Assembly (NCBI GenBank): GCA_010645155.1
Contig: CM021320.1
Coordinates: 5,899,247 to 5,963,246, forward strand
Source of the DNA: Tigriopus japonicus
Taxonomy: Eukaryota; Arthropoda; Copepoda; Harpacticoida; Harpacticidae
Length of the DNA stretch: 64,000 bases
Direction: 5' to 3'
In this document: in pieces, positions 9,781 to 23,200 of the stretch
How positions within the stretch are numbered: the stretch's first letter is position 1
Layout: each line of letters opens with the position of its first letter
Notes under the pieces: model-generated
The model's database searches: none
What the model was told of the DNA's origin: nothing
Seen by the model: only the letters and a program-made list of their open reading frames with translations
Translations under genes and position numbers: made by a program

Positions 9781-12700
9781 TTTAAGAAGTTAGTCACTGA
9801 AGTTTGTAAAAGCATGAGCATTTATGTTGCTGAAGAGAAATCGAGGAAATGATTGGATGAGTAACTTATTAATTTTTATGATGTTGTTTCTAGGCTTGTA
9901 AACACGGGCTTTTGGATGTTTCTAAATACAAGCCAAGTAGGCCGTGCCCACCCAAGCCAGCTGATACATAGGGTTCCCAAACGCTTTCGATCTGGCATTA
10001 CCTTGGCACTCCAATTTTGAAACGTGGAGGCAAAGCTAGTGGATTGATCAAATTGAACTTTTTATCTTTCAAGTGTTGGGCCTAAGTATTTCGTTCCAAT
10101 TTTAGGCAATAAGGTGTTTCTTAGAAATCTTTTGAAACACAACTCCAAATACCTCAAAATATATTTTATATAATTTTAATGTTGCAATGTTTTTCTTCTA
10201 AATAGTTTTATGATCCTAGAAACACACCCAAACTTATTTTGCTTATCTAATTGAGATTGTGTGGCAATCTTTCACTTTTATTGCAAGTGATTGGAAAATT
10301 CACAACTTGTATTTGTGACATAATTATAATGTATACCTGTCCATTTCATCAAAAACCGATTGCTTATATTAGTTGTCTTGCACACAATTTGTAAAATGCG
10401 AGAACATGGGCTTTGAGAAACAGATGAACCTCAAGAGGATTTAGGATCACTTACGACTAAGTTTTTATTCAGTGAACTAAGGCGCTGCACAAATTGTTAC
10501 AACAGTTTCAACTTTCAGGATGTCCCCTTTTTTAAGTTTAAAAAAATTGGGCTAAATTCAGGGAATTTGTACCAAGGGACCACAAATTCTAACAAGCTCG
10601 ATACAAACAACTTCAATTTAACCGTCTGAAGTTACAAAATTTAGCCAAAATATACTTGGAGGGTTGCAACTTACTAATTTAATTGGGCTGATAAAGAAAA
10701 ACGCCTGTTTCTCCGACCTCTAGTAATGACTGTGATTGAAATCTTCATGTCGCAATAATGATGCTTTATGAATGTGCTTTCTTGCTAAAACAAGAAAATA
10801 TTTCCAAAGTTTTGGCTCAAAAGAATCCAGCTTGGAGGGTCACAATTAACCCGGATTGAACCCCAACGTTTGTGTGGTTCAGTAAACCGACTTAAGAAAC
10901 ACCACACCATGTTTCTTCACCCTTTCAACCCTAATTAATGTGTGGTAAAATACGTAGATTTCGTAAAGTCCCTGTTCTTGCGAGTGGGTGGGCCAATTTT
11001 TCTACCTCCTTTGAACAAGAACTTGCTCCATTTGTCAGAATGGTGTTCTTTTCACACTTTCTTGCCAGGGTCATAGAAATACAACAACCTACTTTTTTCG
11101 TTACCCCTCCTACATTATAAGGCACTGCGTGGAGTTGCATTTGGGAGGAAGAAAATTGAAGAACCCCTCATCGTTGCTTCTGCTGTAAACCTCGACGATA
11201 TTTCATAGAAAAAAAAGATCTTCATCATATCTTCCCACCCTCGTTCTGGTGAACAATGTTGTCTTGAATTTCATCCGAGGTTAAGGGGTTACAACTCTCT
11301 CTTGCTGTTTTTCCATCCCACTTTCAGGTCTTGATGCCTGGAGGGATCAAAAACATTCTTCGCATCATCATTAGTGAACTTTGCAGGCCTCCCTCGGCCA
11401 AAAATTTCATGGCATATCATTATCCAATTCCACTTCCATTGACGATGAACTCGACTCAGCTTCAGAGTTTCTACGCTTGAATCTTTGCTCTGCTTAGGGA
11501 CCTCTGAAGCCTTCCTTATTATCAGCCTAAATCAGTACATCGAGCCTTAAATTTGATTTGCATTTCGCAGACATGTCAATACTGTTTACGTGCTTTTGAT
11601 TTCAATGGTTTGAATTTACTCAAGAACAGTAGCCAGTTTTGTTGAAATTACTCTCCAAATTTTCTTGAAAACCCAACTTCACTTTTTTTCTAAGGTTGGA
11701 CACTATTTTCTATTCAATTCATTTTTGGCTCAAGATCTATTGAGCACGAGGCTGTAACTGAAAGATATTAGGCGTAAAGGGCCTGCTTTTGCGCAATTTT
11801 TAAAGTTCATTTAATAACCCCGAGCTTGCCATCATATATTCCATCAAAAATCGTTTTTTTTATTATTATCATCATCATGCAGCTGAGGTTGTTCATGAAT
11901 TACCCAAAAATGCGTGAAATTTTCCAAACAAATGTTGGTAAAATTGTCATTAACATAAAAGGAGATGGTTAGAAGATAGGTCACAAAAATGGTCACTAGG
12001 CAAATGGGTCAAACGGTAAATCAGGCACAAGATAAAGGTCGCATCACTAATTTGGGATTAAGAAAAGTGACACTTTTCAGAATCTTTCGTCGTAGAAATC
12101 AGAGGCTACATTTCTGTTATCTCGAGGGTAATATTATTGCAAGAGCCGTTATAAATGGAATACATAAATTGGTCTGTTCCAAAAAAAAACCGCTTCATCA
12201 AGACATGGTCTTTCATTCTATATTCTTATTTACAGCTTTGACTGTAAGTTTATATTGTTGATAAAAATGCAATTTCTCCCCAACTTAAGATTTTTTTTTC
12301 TACTGCTCCAGCCTACAAGCCCGATGCAAAAAATGCTGATTCAAAGTGCAGTCTTCAAACAAGGGCTAAAATCTAGCAAAAAGTCGCACATCAAAAAATT
12401 AATGTTGGAAACATATCTGTTTAAATAATCATTGAGCTGTTTCGAACCTCTTATCCCTTTTGCTTGAAATCTTGTGATCCGTCCATGAGAACCAAAATTA
12501 TCACATTCCAAGAGACTTGAATTTCGGATATCTCTTAAAAACATAAGAAAGAAAAGTCTGATCACGATCATAAAGCTCCTTGGAATGGAGATCACCGTTC
12601 TTTCGGAGTCCTCTTTCAGAACTCATTTTTGTGTACACTGTATTTTTCAGAGTAGAACTAGTCGAGAAGTATTGGGTTTCATAGAACAATATCGGTAGTT

Positions 12701-15700
12701 GATATAAGTGCGTCGTGCTCTCAGGGATGAATGGTTGGTCCATCGAACACCATTTCACCGGCAGGCTTTAAACTTTGGTTCCATCCAATCTCACAAGTTT
12801 TCCCTGTCATGCACAGATATCCTCTCAACAAGCGAGATCGGTGATTTTTAAAGCATACTTACGCAATCAAGTTAATGTATAAGGCGCTTAACATTGATCA
12901 AACTAACTCCCTATGTCTTTGAAGACCCTTTAGGAAATGAAAACGGCACATTCATCAATCTTTGTGCATGATGAAATCTGTGGCGAGAGTGCATGCTCCA
13001 AAGTTTTTGGATGGAAGAAGGTGAAGAAGTGAAGAGTCTGCTAAGTAGAATAGTTGTGGTTTGACTTGAACCGGCTTCACAAGTCTTTTTTCCCCGATCA
13101 AACTGACGGTCGATGGCCAAGATAAGGCTCTTAAACAAGCAATTGCCATGAGGTGTTGTGTTTTCATGACCAACCAAGGCTAATCTAACCAACATTTTGA
13201 CCACCGTCGATGGTATTGAGAACAAAACAATAACAGTGCTTATGTGACTTAAATCAAGGGTAAGATAAATTCAATCGGTGTTATGTTTACTAACGTCAAA
13301 AAATCTGCCTGTTTTGTGCAAACTACAAAATAAGACAGTGAAAAATCTCATGGGTCAGAGGCCACATCCTCTAGGGTGTCAGGCAACACTAAAGATTACT
13401 TTGCAGGCCTCCCCTGGACATAAAATTGCAACCATTTGGTTGTCTGAACGTACTCCATGACGTGTGTAAATCCATTCTCGTGAGGCTTTCAAACCAGAAC
13501 ACTAATCAAGTGCAAAGCATTGAACAAAAGACTCATCGTGAGGTGTGTAGAATTGAATTAGAAGGAAATGCATTTTCAAGATGCCAGGGAGACATATTCA
13601 CTTTTGAATTGAGATTGAACTTCTTCACGCAGATGGCACGATTATTATTATTATTCATCACCTTCGGGCCAATTAGTCATCCTTAAAACGCAATCCTGCG
13701 CGAATCAAGTCCTTGGCTGGGCGCTTAAAATATCTTGATCAGCTAAAAGACAGAGTTGCTAAATCATGGACAATGGTGAAATCTGCAAATTGAGATCAGC
13801 ACATCATATCTTTGCCTTTGAACGAACTGATCTGATCATGTGTGTTTTATGAATGAGTGTGATTTTTAGGTAGTTGGTGGGTTGTTCATCGAGGTAAATT
13901 TGAATTCCGCTTCAGAAACTGGTAAGCCAAGTTTGACGTTGAATTCTTGATTTAGTGCAGGATCTCATGTGGCTTTTTATGGAGAGATTTAGTTGCAAAG
14001 TGTTCCTGTTATGAGAAAAAAAGGTGGTGGGAGATCCAGGAAAGGATGATTGTTTTCAGATCTTCCTGTTGTGAGTTCACACTAATTACCCCATGATATA
14101 ATGAGAGAAATCTTAAGCGATGCTATCACGTACTTGTAATTGTGTGGGATTTGAAATTCGAGCTCTCGGATTATAACTTCAAAGACTAAGAATTTCGCCC
14201 GATGAATGGAACCAATTAAGACAATTATTTGCTTTCACGTTCATCGTTTCTTCATCGCTTTCTGATAATTAAATACTAAAGGGTCTCGCCCAGGGCATAA
14301 TATGGTCAAAAAGTTGTCAATGAATACTTCAGGTGGACAGTTTAATGGCAAAAGTTGGTTTATCATAAACTCTTGGGCCCACCAGAATTTGACCATCATT
14401 GTGAATGGTAAATATGACAAAGACGACAAACGTAAATTACGTACAACATGACCTTTCTTTCAATGGAATCCAATTTCCTGTTCCGAGCATTATTTTTATC
14501 ATAGCCCACACGTTTAAAGTAGACCAAAACGTCGGATTTTAAATTAATCAGAACTGTAGAGTTCCTTCTCGGCATCTTTCACTTGGATGGGAAATGAGTA
14601 TTTTCTTTTAGATAATGGTTCCTAGTGATCCTGAATGAAAACAAGGTGTCGACCTAACGAATATTTCCTCGAGAGAAAGAATTCCCCCAAAGACGATTGA
14701 AACTGTACATAGACATTGTTTATTTTCCAATGCAATGTTAGCTTGTTAAGTCAGATAATACATGTTCCTATCAGATCAATACTCAGGGGATAATAAGTTA
14801 TCTCTTCGAGGTTCAATCTTGGAAACAGCGCAAGTGCCTCACAGTTTTTGTTCTCCGCACATTTTTCCTTGATAAAAACCAAAGTGAGTTAACATGAATA
14901 GAAACATATATGTAATGAGAATCGCTATTTGAGCCATGTTTTTGAGCTACATATTTTTGTTCCCTCGTCTGCGTTAGAGTTACTCAGTGTTTGGTGTTCC
15001 TTAAGCTATTTGTACACCCTGTGTGTCCTGTTGTTCCCTGAAAGAGAAAAAGTTGGTTAAGTTGATTAAAGCCAAATGTGCAGTTTTGTCAGTTTTTACA
15101 GTACTTGGTTGCATTGATTTATTAAGACAAAATCATTAGCGCTTGAATTTGGAAAAAGTCAAGAAAACATCGATAAGTGTCCACAATGAAGAAGCCATTT
15201 GTAAAATGTCGAAAATGTAAAAAGAATCTGCAAAACTAGGGATATGAAAGCTGAAACGTTGAAGGACTTTTTATAACTTTTTATTTCTCGAAGTCAGGAA
15301 AGGTTTATTCAACCAGGGTTTAAGACAAAATCAGAGGCTACTCTACGTCATTTACGTCAGTTGGTCATACCGGTACATATAGTTCAAATTCGAATTTTAG
15401 ATCCCGCTTTTTAGTGCCTAGAAAAAAATGCGCCAATTTTGGCTAATTTCCAACAATTTCTCTCCCTTGAGCTTTCCTTGTTAATTGAACTCACACATAG
15501 ACACTTCCATCTGCGGGACTCTAAAACACACGCTACCCGTTTATAAAACCAATTAAGCAACTTGTTCCATTCAGACAATATTCGTGTCAAGTTAGTATGT
15601 TATTAATATATATGACTGAAGTCGTCCAGATCAGCGTCTTTTGTCGAAGACTAGGATAAAAGGTTCTTTTAAGGTGGCGAATGCATGTGTATCATAATCA

Positions 15701-17220
15701 TACCTGCCTGTTTAAAGGATGAAGGACCTTGAACTTACGGTCGGCGGCTTTTCAAAGTGTTGAGGGCTTTCATAGTCTTAAGGGCCTTCGTTTAACGAAG
15801 GCCTCTGTTAAAGTGCCCCTAAGATTAGGACAGTCAAAAATATAGACAATTGTTCTTTAGAGTGAAGTTACTAGTAATTGGCTCAAGTGCTACAAATTCC
15901 CGAGGATTGAAGGGTAAGTAAGAAATGAAAGAATTCCTCGCATTGATTGTCGTCAGAGAATGGTTGTGAGTTCGATGAATGCCTTCAGGGGAGAGCAGAC
16001 CAATTACCGACGGACCAAACCAAAATGCGCAGGTCTATCTTACGATCTCCGTCATGCAAGCCCGTTCGTTCATTCTCTAAGAAGCTATGTACTTGGTCCG
16101 ACAATCGTTTGTACACTTAAGACCATGTCTGAATGGAATGGCTGCGAAAGGAATCACGTCGTGATCAATCAGAGCCATCACCTTTTTGTATTACTCTTTT
16201 TTATCCAATTTTATCTGGAAATAGCAATTCACTATTGCACATCAAGCTCAAAATGCGGAACCTTCCAGATGGTTGTGCAGTTACGTAATTGAGGACCATG
16301 TTTTCTGTCAAAATATTTTACACTGGAATTCCATATTGCATTTGGGCTTTGACTATAGTACTTTTGGATTTTTCATTAAAAATTTGCTGGTCACAAAAGC
16401 TGTCAAACCCAGGGATAGATCACAACCAGGGGCCTTGTCAAAGTGACCAAGCAGCCATGTAACTGGGATTTTTTATTGGCGCGGATCGTCTAATTCGACA
16501 GCTGACTCAAGATCCGCCATAACATTAGGGTGGCCAAGTATGGTCTGTATTCAACTTTATTCAGCTTTTAAGAGTTATGTTGAGTTACTTAAGTCACAAT
16601 CACAAACCTTAGTTTAGATAAAATTTAGGAAGTGAAAATGAATTTCAAAGATTAAGAGGTTGTCAATTTGCAAATTGAGACAAGTTCAACTCCACATATG
16701 GCCAAAACTTGCTTATACCCAATCTATTTCAAAAGTTTCCGTGCCACCTCCAAGTTTTCATGTTCAAAAACGTATGTATCGAACATGCAGTCATGCCAAA
16801 ACGGACCAATTTATGCCAAATCCTACCCAATCATCACACCACCAATAAACCACCAAATCATTCTCCTATTCCGTTTCTCTCTCATTCCCACTCAACATTC
16901 CCGATATCCCATTGATACCCACAAAATCCCCCATATGACCCAAAAAACTAGCTCTAAACAGAAACAACAACAGCTGATGTCTTGTGATTCAGTTGCCTGA
17001 ATTCTCCGTTAAGATCAGTAGATAGTTAGTGAGTGAGTGCCTGCGCGGAAGGTCGTCCCGAGTTGCCCATGGGACGGTCTGGCCTTCATTAGTTCATAGC
17101 CTGGCTTTCTTCCATCAAGTGCTCTCCATCCTCGATGAAATCCCTCCCCATGCCTAGACACACCCCTATCCAAAATGTTTGTAAAGCGTGCCTAAAGTAT
17201 TCTCTTTGATCTCATGATGA
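9781..17220. other. 7.4-kb gene-poor stretch upstream of milton
   Basis: I find no protein family in any frame here; the open frames are short and of random character. It contains small simple repeats (ATT run near 13641) and a 21-nt near-perfect palindrome at 15783-15803. Because the first recognised milton exon has no usable ATG, one or more 5' exons and the milton promoter probably lie in this stretch. I could not locate them. Confidence 0.4.
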
Positions 17221-20200
17221 GGTCTCAAGGGAGGTGATTTGTCCATCCTGGCTCCTCCTTGGCCCCCGATTGTCTCTCAATCCCAATCTAACCCTGCCAT
17301 CCAGCCCGAATCTCGGGTCTCCGGAGGCTTTGATGCCCCTCCGGGGGCCGCTGCGGCCCCTACGGCCCTTTTGCGTCCCACGGGATTGACCCTCAATGAG
17401 CGCGAGACCGTGTATAAGATCTCGCCGGAAAAGGATGTGAAGGATTGCGGTTCCTTAACGGATTTGCACTCTTCTCAACAGGTGAGCGAAGTGGAGATCA
17501 TTTCGCTTTTGGGCGAATCCCTGCCGCGGTATCAGCTTCGGGCCGATTATTTGACCCAATTTGGCGGCTATGAGCATTCGGATTTTGTGATTCAAACGCC
17601 CGTGTTGAGCGCGGCTGAGAGTGATCGTGTGAGTGGCTTGACCCCTGAACAGGCCAAGGCCACGTTGGACTACTTTGTGACGTGCGGAGACCGCTTGTCG
17701 CAAATGACCAAGACTTATCATGACGTGGAGGCGGTCACGCGACTGCTCGAGGAGAAGGAGAAGGACCTGGAACTGGCCGCCAAGATCGGTCAGGAGCTCC
17801 TGGAACGCAACCGATTCCTCGAAGACAAGGTAAGACCTATAGTTTCATTGAGGGGAGGGGGGGATTGGAATGATGATATGAAGAGGTAGTTATGCTTGGG
17901 ATGGATAAAGGGCAATAAAGGCCGACGAGCTATAGACAAATTTCTTGATTACGATGTGTATGTGAGAGTGCAAATCTCCATAAGGAGGCCAATTTTCCAT
18001 TGTTCATTCCTTTGTTTTGAAAAATAAGCATCTAGATGTTAAACTTTTTGGCCATTCTGCTATTAAGATGGATGATGTTTGCCCTATTTTGTAAAAACAT
18101 CCCTATTTTAACCTCGTATTAATGGAACTCTTCAATTTCTTAACGAAAACAAAATGACGCAAATAGGCTTTACCAGAACTTTTTGAGTCCTACAGCCAAC
18201 CAGATATTTACCCTTAAAGCTCACGGGACACTAAGCCATTCATAGGACAATTCAGGATTCATTCATCAAAAACATGAATGTTTTAAAGAAAGTGTAAAAT
18301 AGAAAACCAAAATACATGGGCAAAGTAAGAGACAAAAGGGAGACCGAAGATCTTTGATCTCATTTGTCCTAAGACTTATCCAAACAACTAGCATGGCTCA
18401 GTTTGGCAGAAAGAAAAAAACTCGTTCCAATCCACCCTTAGACAGTTTTGTTTGTTTTATCCCTGATTGCATTATGTCACGAAATGAAAGGATACTTCAT
18501 ATCCTCTTGTGTAAGAGATTTGACCTTTGAAACACACTTTTGGGCTCATTTCCCGCTCATTATCCACGGTTCCCCCTTTTGTAATTCAAATCCAAAGCAT
18601 AACACAAGATTTCAAGGTCCAATTAAAGTTGACCTAAAGCAATTGTGGCCTTTTGACCGATTCTTTTATGCGTCCCTCTACTCTCAATGTGAAGAAATGA
18701 AACTGTGACAACCATATTATCAACCACTTCTGAGTGTTCAAGAGCTTCTGTCTAAAGTTCGAAGTCAGATGTTTTAGTAGTGAGTGTGTTTGGCTGCATT
18801 TCCGAGCTTGTTCTCGTTGGACGACATTTTGGTTGTGCATTCCTCGGTTATATGTTCAAAAGGCAAATTTACCTCAACATGTCCTCGAACTATATCGAAA
18901 CTGGCTCCAGATTCTAGAATATTGCTGGACAACTTAATCGAACAATGATTGACCGACAAATCTAGCACTTTTTGTCTTTTGTTGATTCCGATTAGGAAGC
19001 CTTTTCGAGGCATCGTTTATGCTGTAACCGTAAAAGATAGAATACACGATACCTTCACTTGTTGAACCACTCTTTGAATGTACTCTCTTTACCCTGTCCA
19101 TACAGTAAAAAGCCATGTTTCAAATACTGTTCAGGTTCAGCTTCGTTTCTTTTCTTTTTGGAAATGATTCTGAGGTGTGTACTTGAGTTTCAAGATGAGC
19201 AAATAAATCTGCTTTTGTTCAACCTGAAAGAGCCATTCATCCTCAGATGGATGCATTCATTTGTCAAACATTCTAATCCATTTGGGGATCCTTTTGTATC
19301 CCATAATTACTATCGGAAAAGAGAAACGTGCTCAATGAATATGAGGCTGGAATAGAAATCGAAGTAGCCCTCTAAATCTCCAACAGATCCCTTAGGCCAA
19401 GTTAATGAGTTTTCGCCCTACAAATACTTCTCATTTCTAGGAGGCTGAAAAATGTAAGGATGCAAAGTTTTCAAATTTGATATAAAAGTTGGCCAAAAAA
19501 AAAGCTTTTTAAAGGTCTGAAGAGCCCAAAAAGGGGTTTTATTTTGCTTAAAATGAACATTAAAAAACCGAAAAAGGTTTTCAGACTTATTTTGTAATCA
19601 ATTAGTCCCATTTTGGGTCAAAGTTTTTTTGGATACATTTTTAGGGATCATTCACTTATCTGATTTTTTTTTTGGCAGTTATAAATATTCAAAAAGCGTT
19701 CTTCCTTGGAATTTAAATCTCTGATTTAATTTGAGATCTGCAAGAGAAGTCTTGAAACAAAAAATATTTTTGTGAATATTTTTTAACCATCTCTCCACCC
19801 ATAACTTTCAGGTGTTCCAATTGGAGGCACACATTGCTCAAAACAACGAGTTGATCACTCAACTTCGGCATGATCTCCAGATCAAAACCGACCTTTTGCG
19901 CGTCTATGATGCGGATGCGGCCGATTTGGACGAGGCCTCTCCTTTGGAGATCCGAAATGTCAGTGTGGATCTCCTCCAAAGAAAGATCCAAGAAATGCAG
20001 GAGGAGAACAAGAAACTCCATGAAGAGGCCACTGAGGTAGGGCTTTTCATCTTTTTTGGTGGATGTTTTAGACTCTCGTGATGGTGGGATAATTTCACGT
20101 TTACCAATCAATTACTGGAATAGCTATCACGAAGAAGTATGTCATGTTCTATTGTGTCTTGATGGATGGAGGGTGATGATGTCTTCGTTTTCTCAATCTT

Positions 20201-23200
20201 CATTGCCTACCATAGGGGTAAAATGCCGAAAAGAGACACTGGCACACCTACCTAGTCCATTTAAAAAGGCAATTTTTGGTGAGAGAAAGAGTAATTTGTG
20301 TTTGTGAAAAAGAAACATATCTTCTTGGCAAATAATTGATGTCTTTGAAACACCGATTGATCCAATGGTTCGGTGTAACTCTCGGTCTTTCTTTCTTGAT
20401 CGTTTCTTAGATATGGCTTCTCTTTCATTCTCTCTCAAGTTAAGAACACAATTTGCATTTCCACCACAAACGACGACAGTAAATTAAAACAAGACAACGT
20501 TCAAGAACCCTTCTTAGCCCCTCGTTTTTTTTCTCATCTCTCACCGTCATAAAACCAGATTGGTCGTGTGATGAAACTTTTGTTCATGCTAATGATGAGC
20601 GAACGAGAGACTCGGTCTTGATACGACATCGTGTAATTCACTCAATAGAGCTGCTAAAAATTGTGCAAGTCCCTCATACGTATTGTCATGGAAACTTACC
20701 CACGAGATTGCATCCCCTGATTACTACCTTGTCTTACATCTAGCAGGAACTAACGAGCACCTTCCGTGATCGACTCGTGGGATGATGCAAAATGAGTCGA
20801 TTTCACGATATTCCGTTCAAAATGCAATCGACACATTCTTCTCAGTTATTGAGGCCTTTTATGACTCGAAATTCAAACAAAAAGGTCTCCACATAATGAT
20901 GATAATCAATATTCGAATATGCAGGGTGCACCCATTAAAACAATGCAAGGAAACTAACATTTGTAGTCAGTGGGATTTTTTCATTGCCTCGTGGAATACT
21001 TATTTGCTTATAGTAACCTTTTGACAATTTCAAATAGACAAACAAAGCAAGACCAATGTTATCACAAAAGCCCTTTCCTTCCTAAATCTCGAAATCACGG
21101 GCTTTTCTTAAACCCAATAATCACAGGGCAAAGGTGATTGGTAATGCCAGTAAAAATGACTATTTGCATTGCAATTTGATGACTGGATGGGAAAGAAATC
21201 ATGAGAAACACACTGAGGAAGAATTCTGTTGTTTTTTTGTGGAATGATTCAGAGCCATGAAAAAATACACTTATTGAGGCTAGAGGGCTAACAGGGAGAT
21301 GTCACCCTAGTAGAGTAAGTGGAGATTTGTTTTGGAAACATTTCATCAGTCCGGCAGTTAGGGTGGCGAGTGACTTGATTCATCATGCATTTCTCTTGTT
21401 TGAGCACAGCAAATCATGAAACTAAATGCCTCCAACTTCATCAAACCCCTTGCACACAAAGTGCAGGCTAGGTGACTCACAAATAATTTCGGAGTGTCAT
21501 TTCTCTGTTTGCCCTCTAACTGAGGCTACTTAAAAAAGCTGTTCCAGGTAGAAATATGAGCAGAACCTGCGATTTTCCTTGCCCGGTTTTAAGTAATGCA
21601 CCCTGTACTTGCATTGAGGCCAACATCATTTCCTGCTTACCCTTATACAGAATACGCTTGGCGAAGGAAATGAACTAATGGTGCATTCCGTAGTGGGAAA
21701 TAAAAAATGCCATTTAATGTTCCAGTTGGCTAAAGAGGCCATTGAGGTCGAGGAAAAAGAAGAGAAATTGGTCAGTGAAGCCGTGAAACATCTGAGCGAT
21801 GCCAATGTGCGAATCTCTCACCTCTCTGAAGAATTCACTTCCAAAGTGGATGAGAGCAGGAAACAGAAGGAAGAAATCACCCATCTTCTCGCCAAGGTAA
21901 GACCAATCCATTCATTCAGGTTCGTTTTACACGCCTTCATATTCAATACATGCCAAAGTAAGAGCTCCAAAAGGGTCCGAATGATGGAACCAATCCACTC
22001 ATTCATTCGTGACGATCGACAGTCATTGCCTCTACATTTTTACAACCCCTTCTTTCTTTGGCGATCTCCCCTCATCAAAAGATGCGAGCAAATCATCGTG
22101 ACGTTCCCCTTATCTTTTGGCTCACTTGTAGACCACAAAACTGTTAGTTTTTCCCCCGCTATCTTAGCATTTGAAACAAATTAGACCAAATTGTAAGTCG
22201 GGCGAATTCGACCTTAAAAACGCGTTCACTTCTTCTCGTTATTTACAACCTCCTGTCATGACAAACACGATGGAAAATGGGTTGCCTGCATGGCACATTT
22301 TGGTCTCGCCTGATGAGATATATCCTGTTCGCGAAATGAAATGACTTTCCGACCTTAGGGCTTCCACGAAGACAAATATGTGTCGTTTTTTTTAATGTTC
22401 CAAGGAAAAAAGTCGTCGATTTTCCCGTTACAAGCTATTTATTTAGTTTTCATTACGTGATCAAATACTTTATCAAAAGTCATTGAAAGAGAAAAGATAT
22501 CCCAGAAGCCTACTAAATTTATTTAGATTATATTTTGCATTACTTTCGTACTTTTGCCCGACTATAGCATAATCTATTTGCATGAACATAATTGATAAAA
22601 CAAAATTGTTGAGGACAAAAGCACCTCAATTACACAAACTTCCAGATATGAAATGTTCAACTATTTTCGTATGTCCTCATTCCCCTCATTCAACCATGTA
22701 TTGCCGAAAAGGTGAATGTGTACTGATAACTTGCTTTATACACACTCAGTTGTCAAAAAGCACCCTAACCCTGGATGACATTTCATTTTTCGGAAATATT
22801 GAATATTTTTTCGTCTTTTTCTTCAACCCTTTTTTTGCTAAACGGGAAAAATGTGCCTGATTTTTACATTCTTTTTCAATTTTTAGGTCTGCGATATGCA
22901 ATCCAAAGTCAAGCTCTATTCAAGAGACAATGAAGAATTGCGATCCTCCTTGTGTGCCTATAAAGAGACCCAAGAAGAGTTGACCTCCGAATTGGCCGAT
23001 TTCAAGGAGAAATACCGGGAGATTGTAGATTTGCTCCACGATACCCAAGATGAGCTCAAAAAGAGCCGGAAACGGACCTATCCCGGTTTGGGACAGCATT
23101 CTTTACCGGGGATGTTTGCCGCTTCTGGGGCTCAAACCGATCAAACTGCAGAAGATGGAACCAGTAAGTAGTTACACAGTACACTTTTCATGCATGGTGT

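Noticed and set aside
12341..13225. Several overlapping minus-strand frames of 70-104 codons
   Set aside because: They overlap each other in different frames and show no family pattern.
20900..21620. GCAGGGTGCACC and CACCCTGTAC as ends of another mariner MITE
   Set aside because: The ends are short and the internal arms do not match beyond them.
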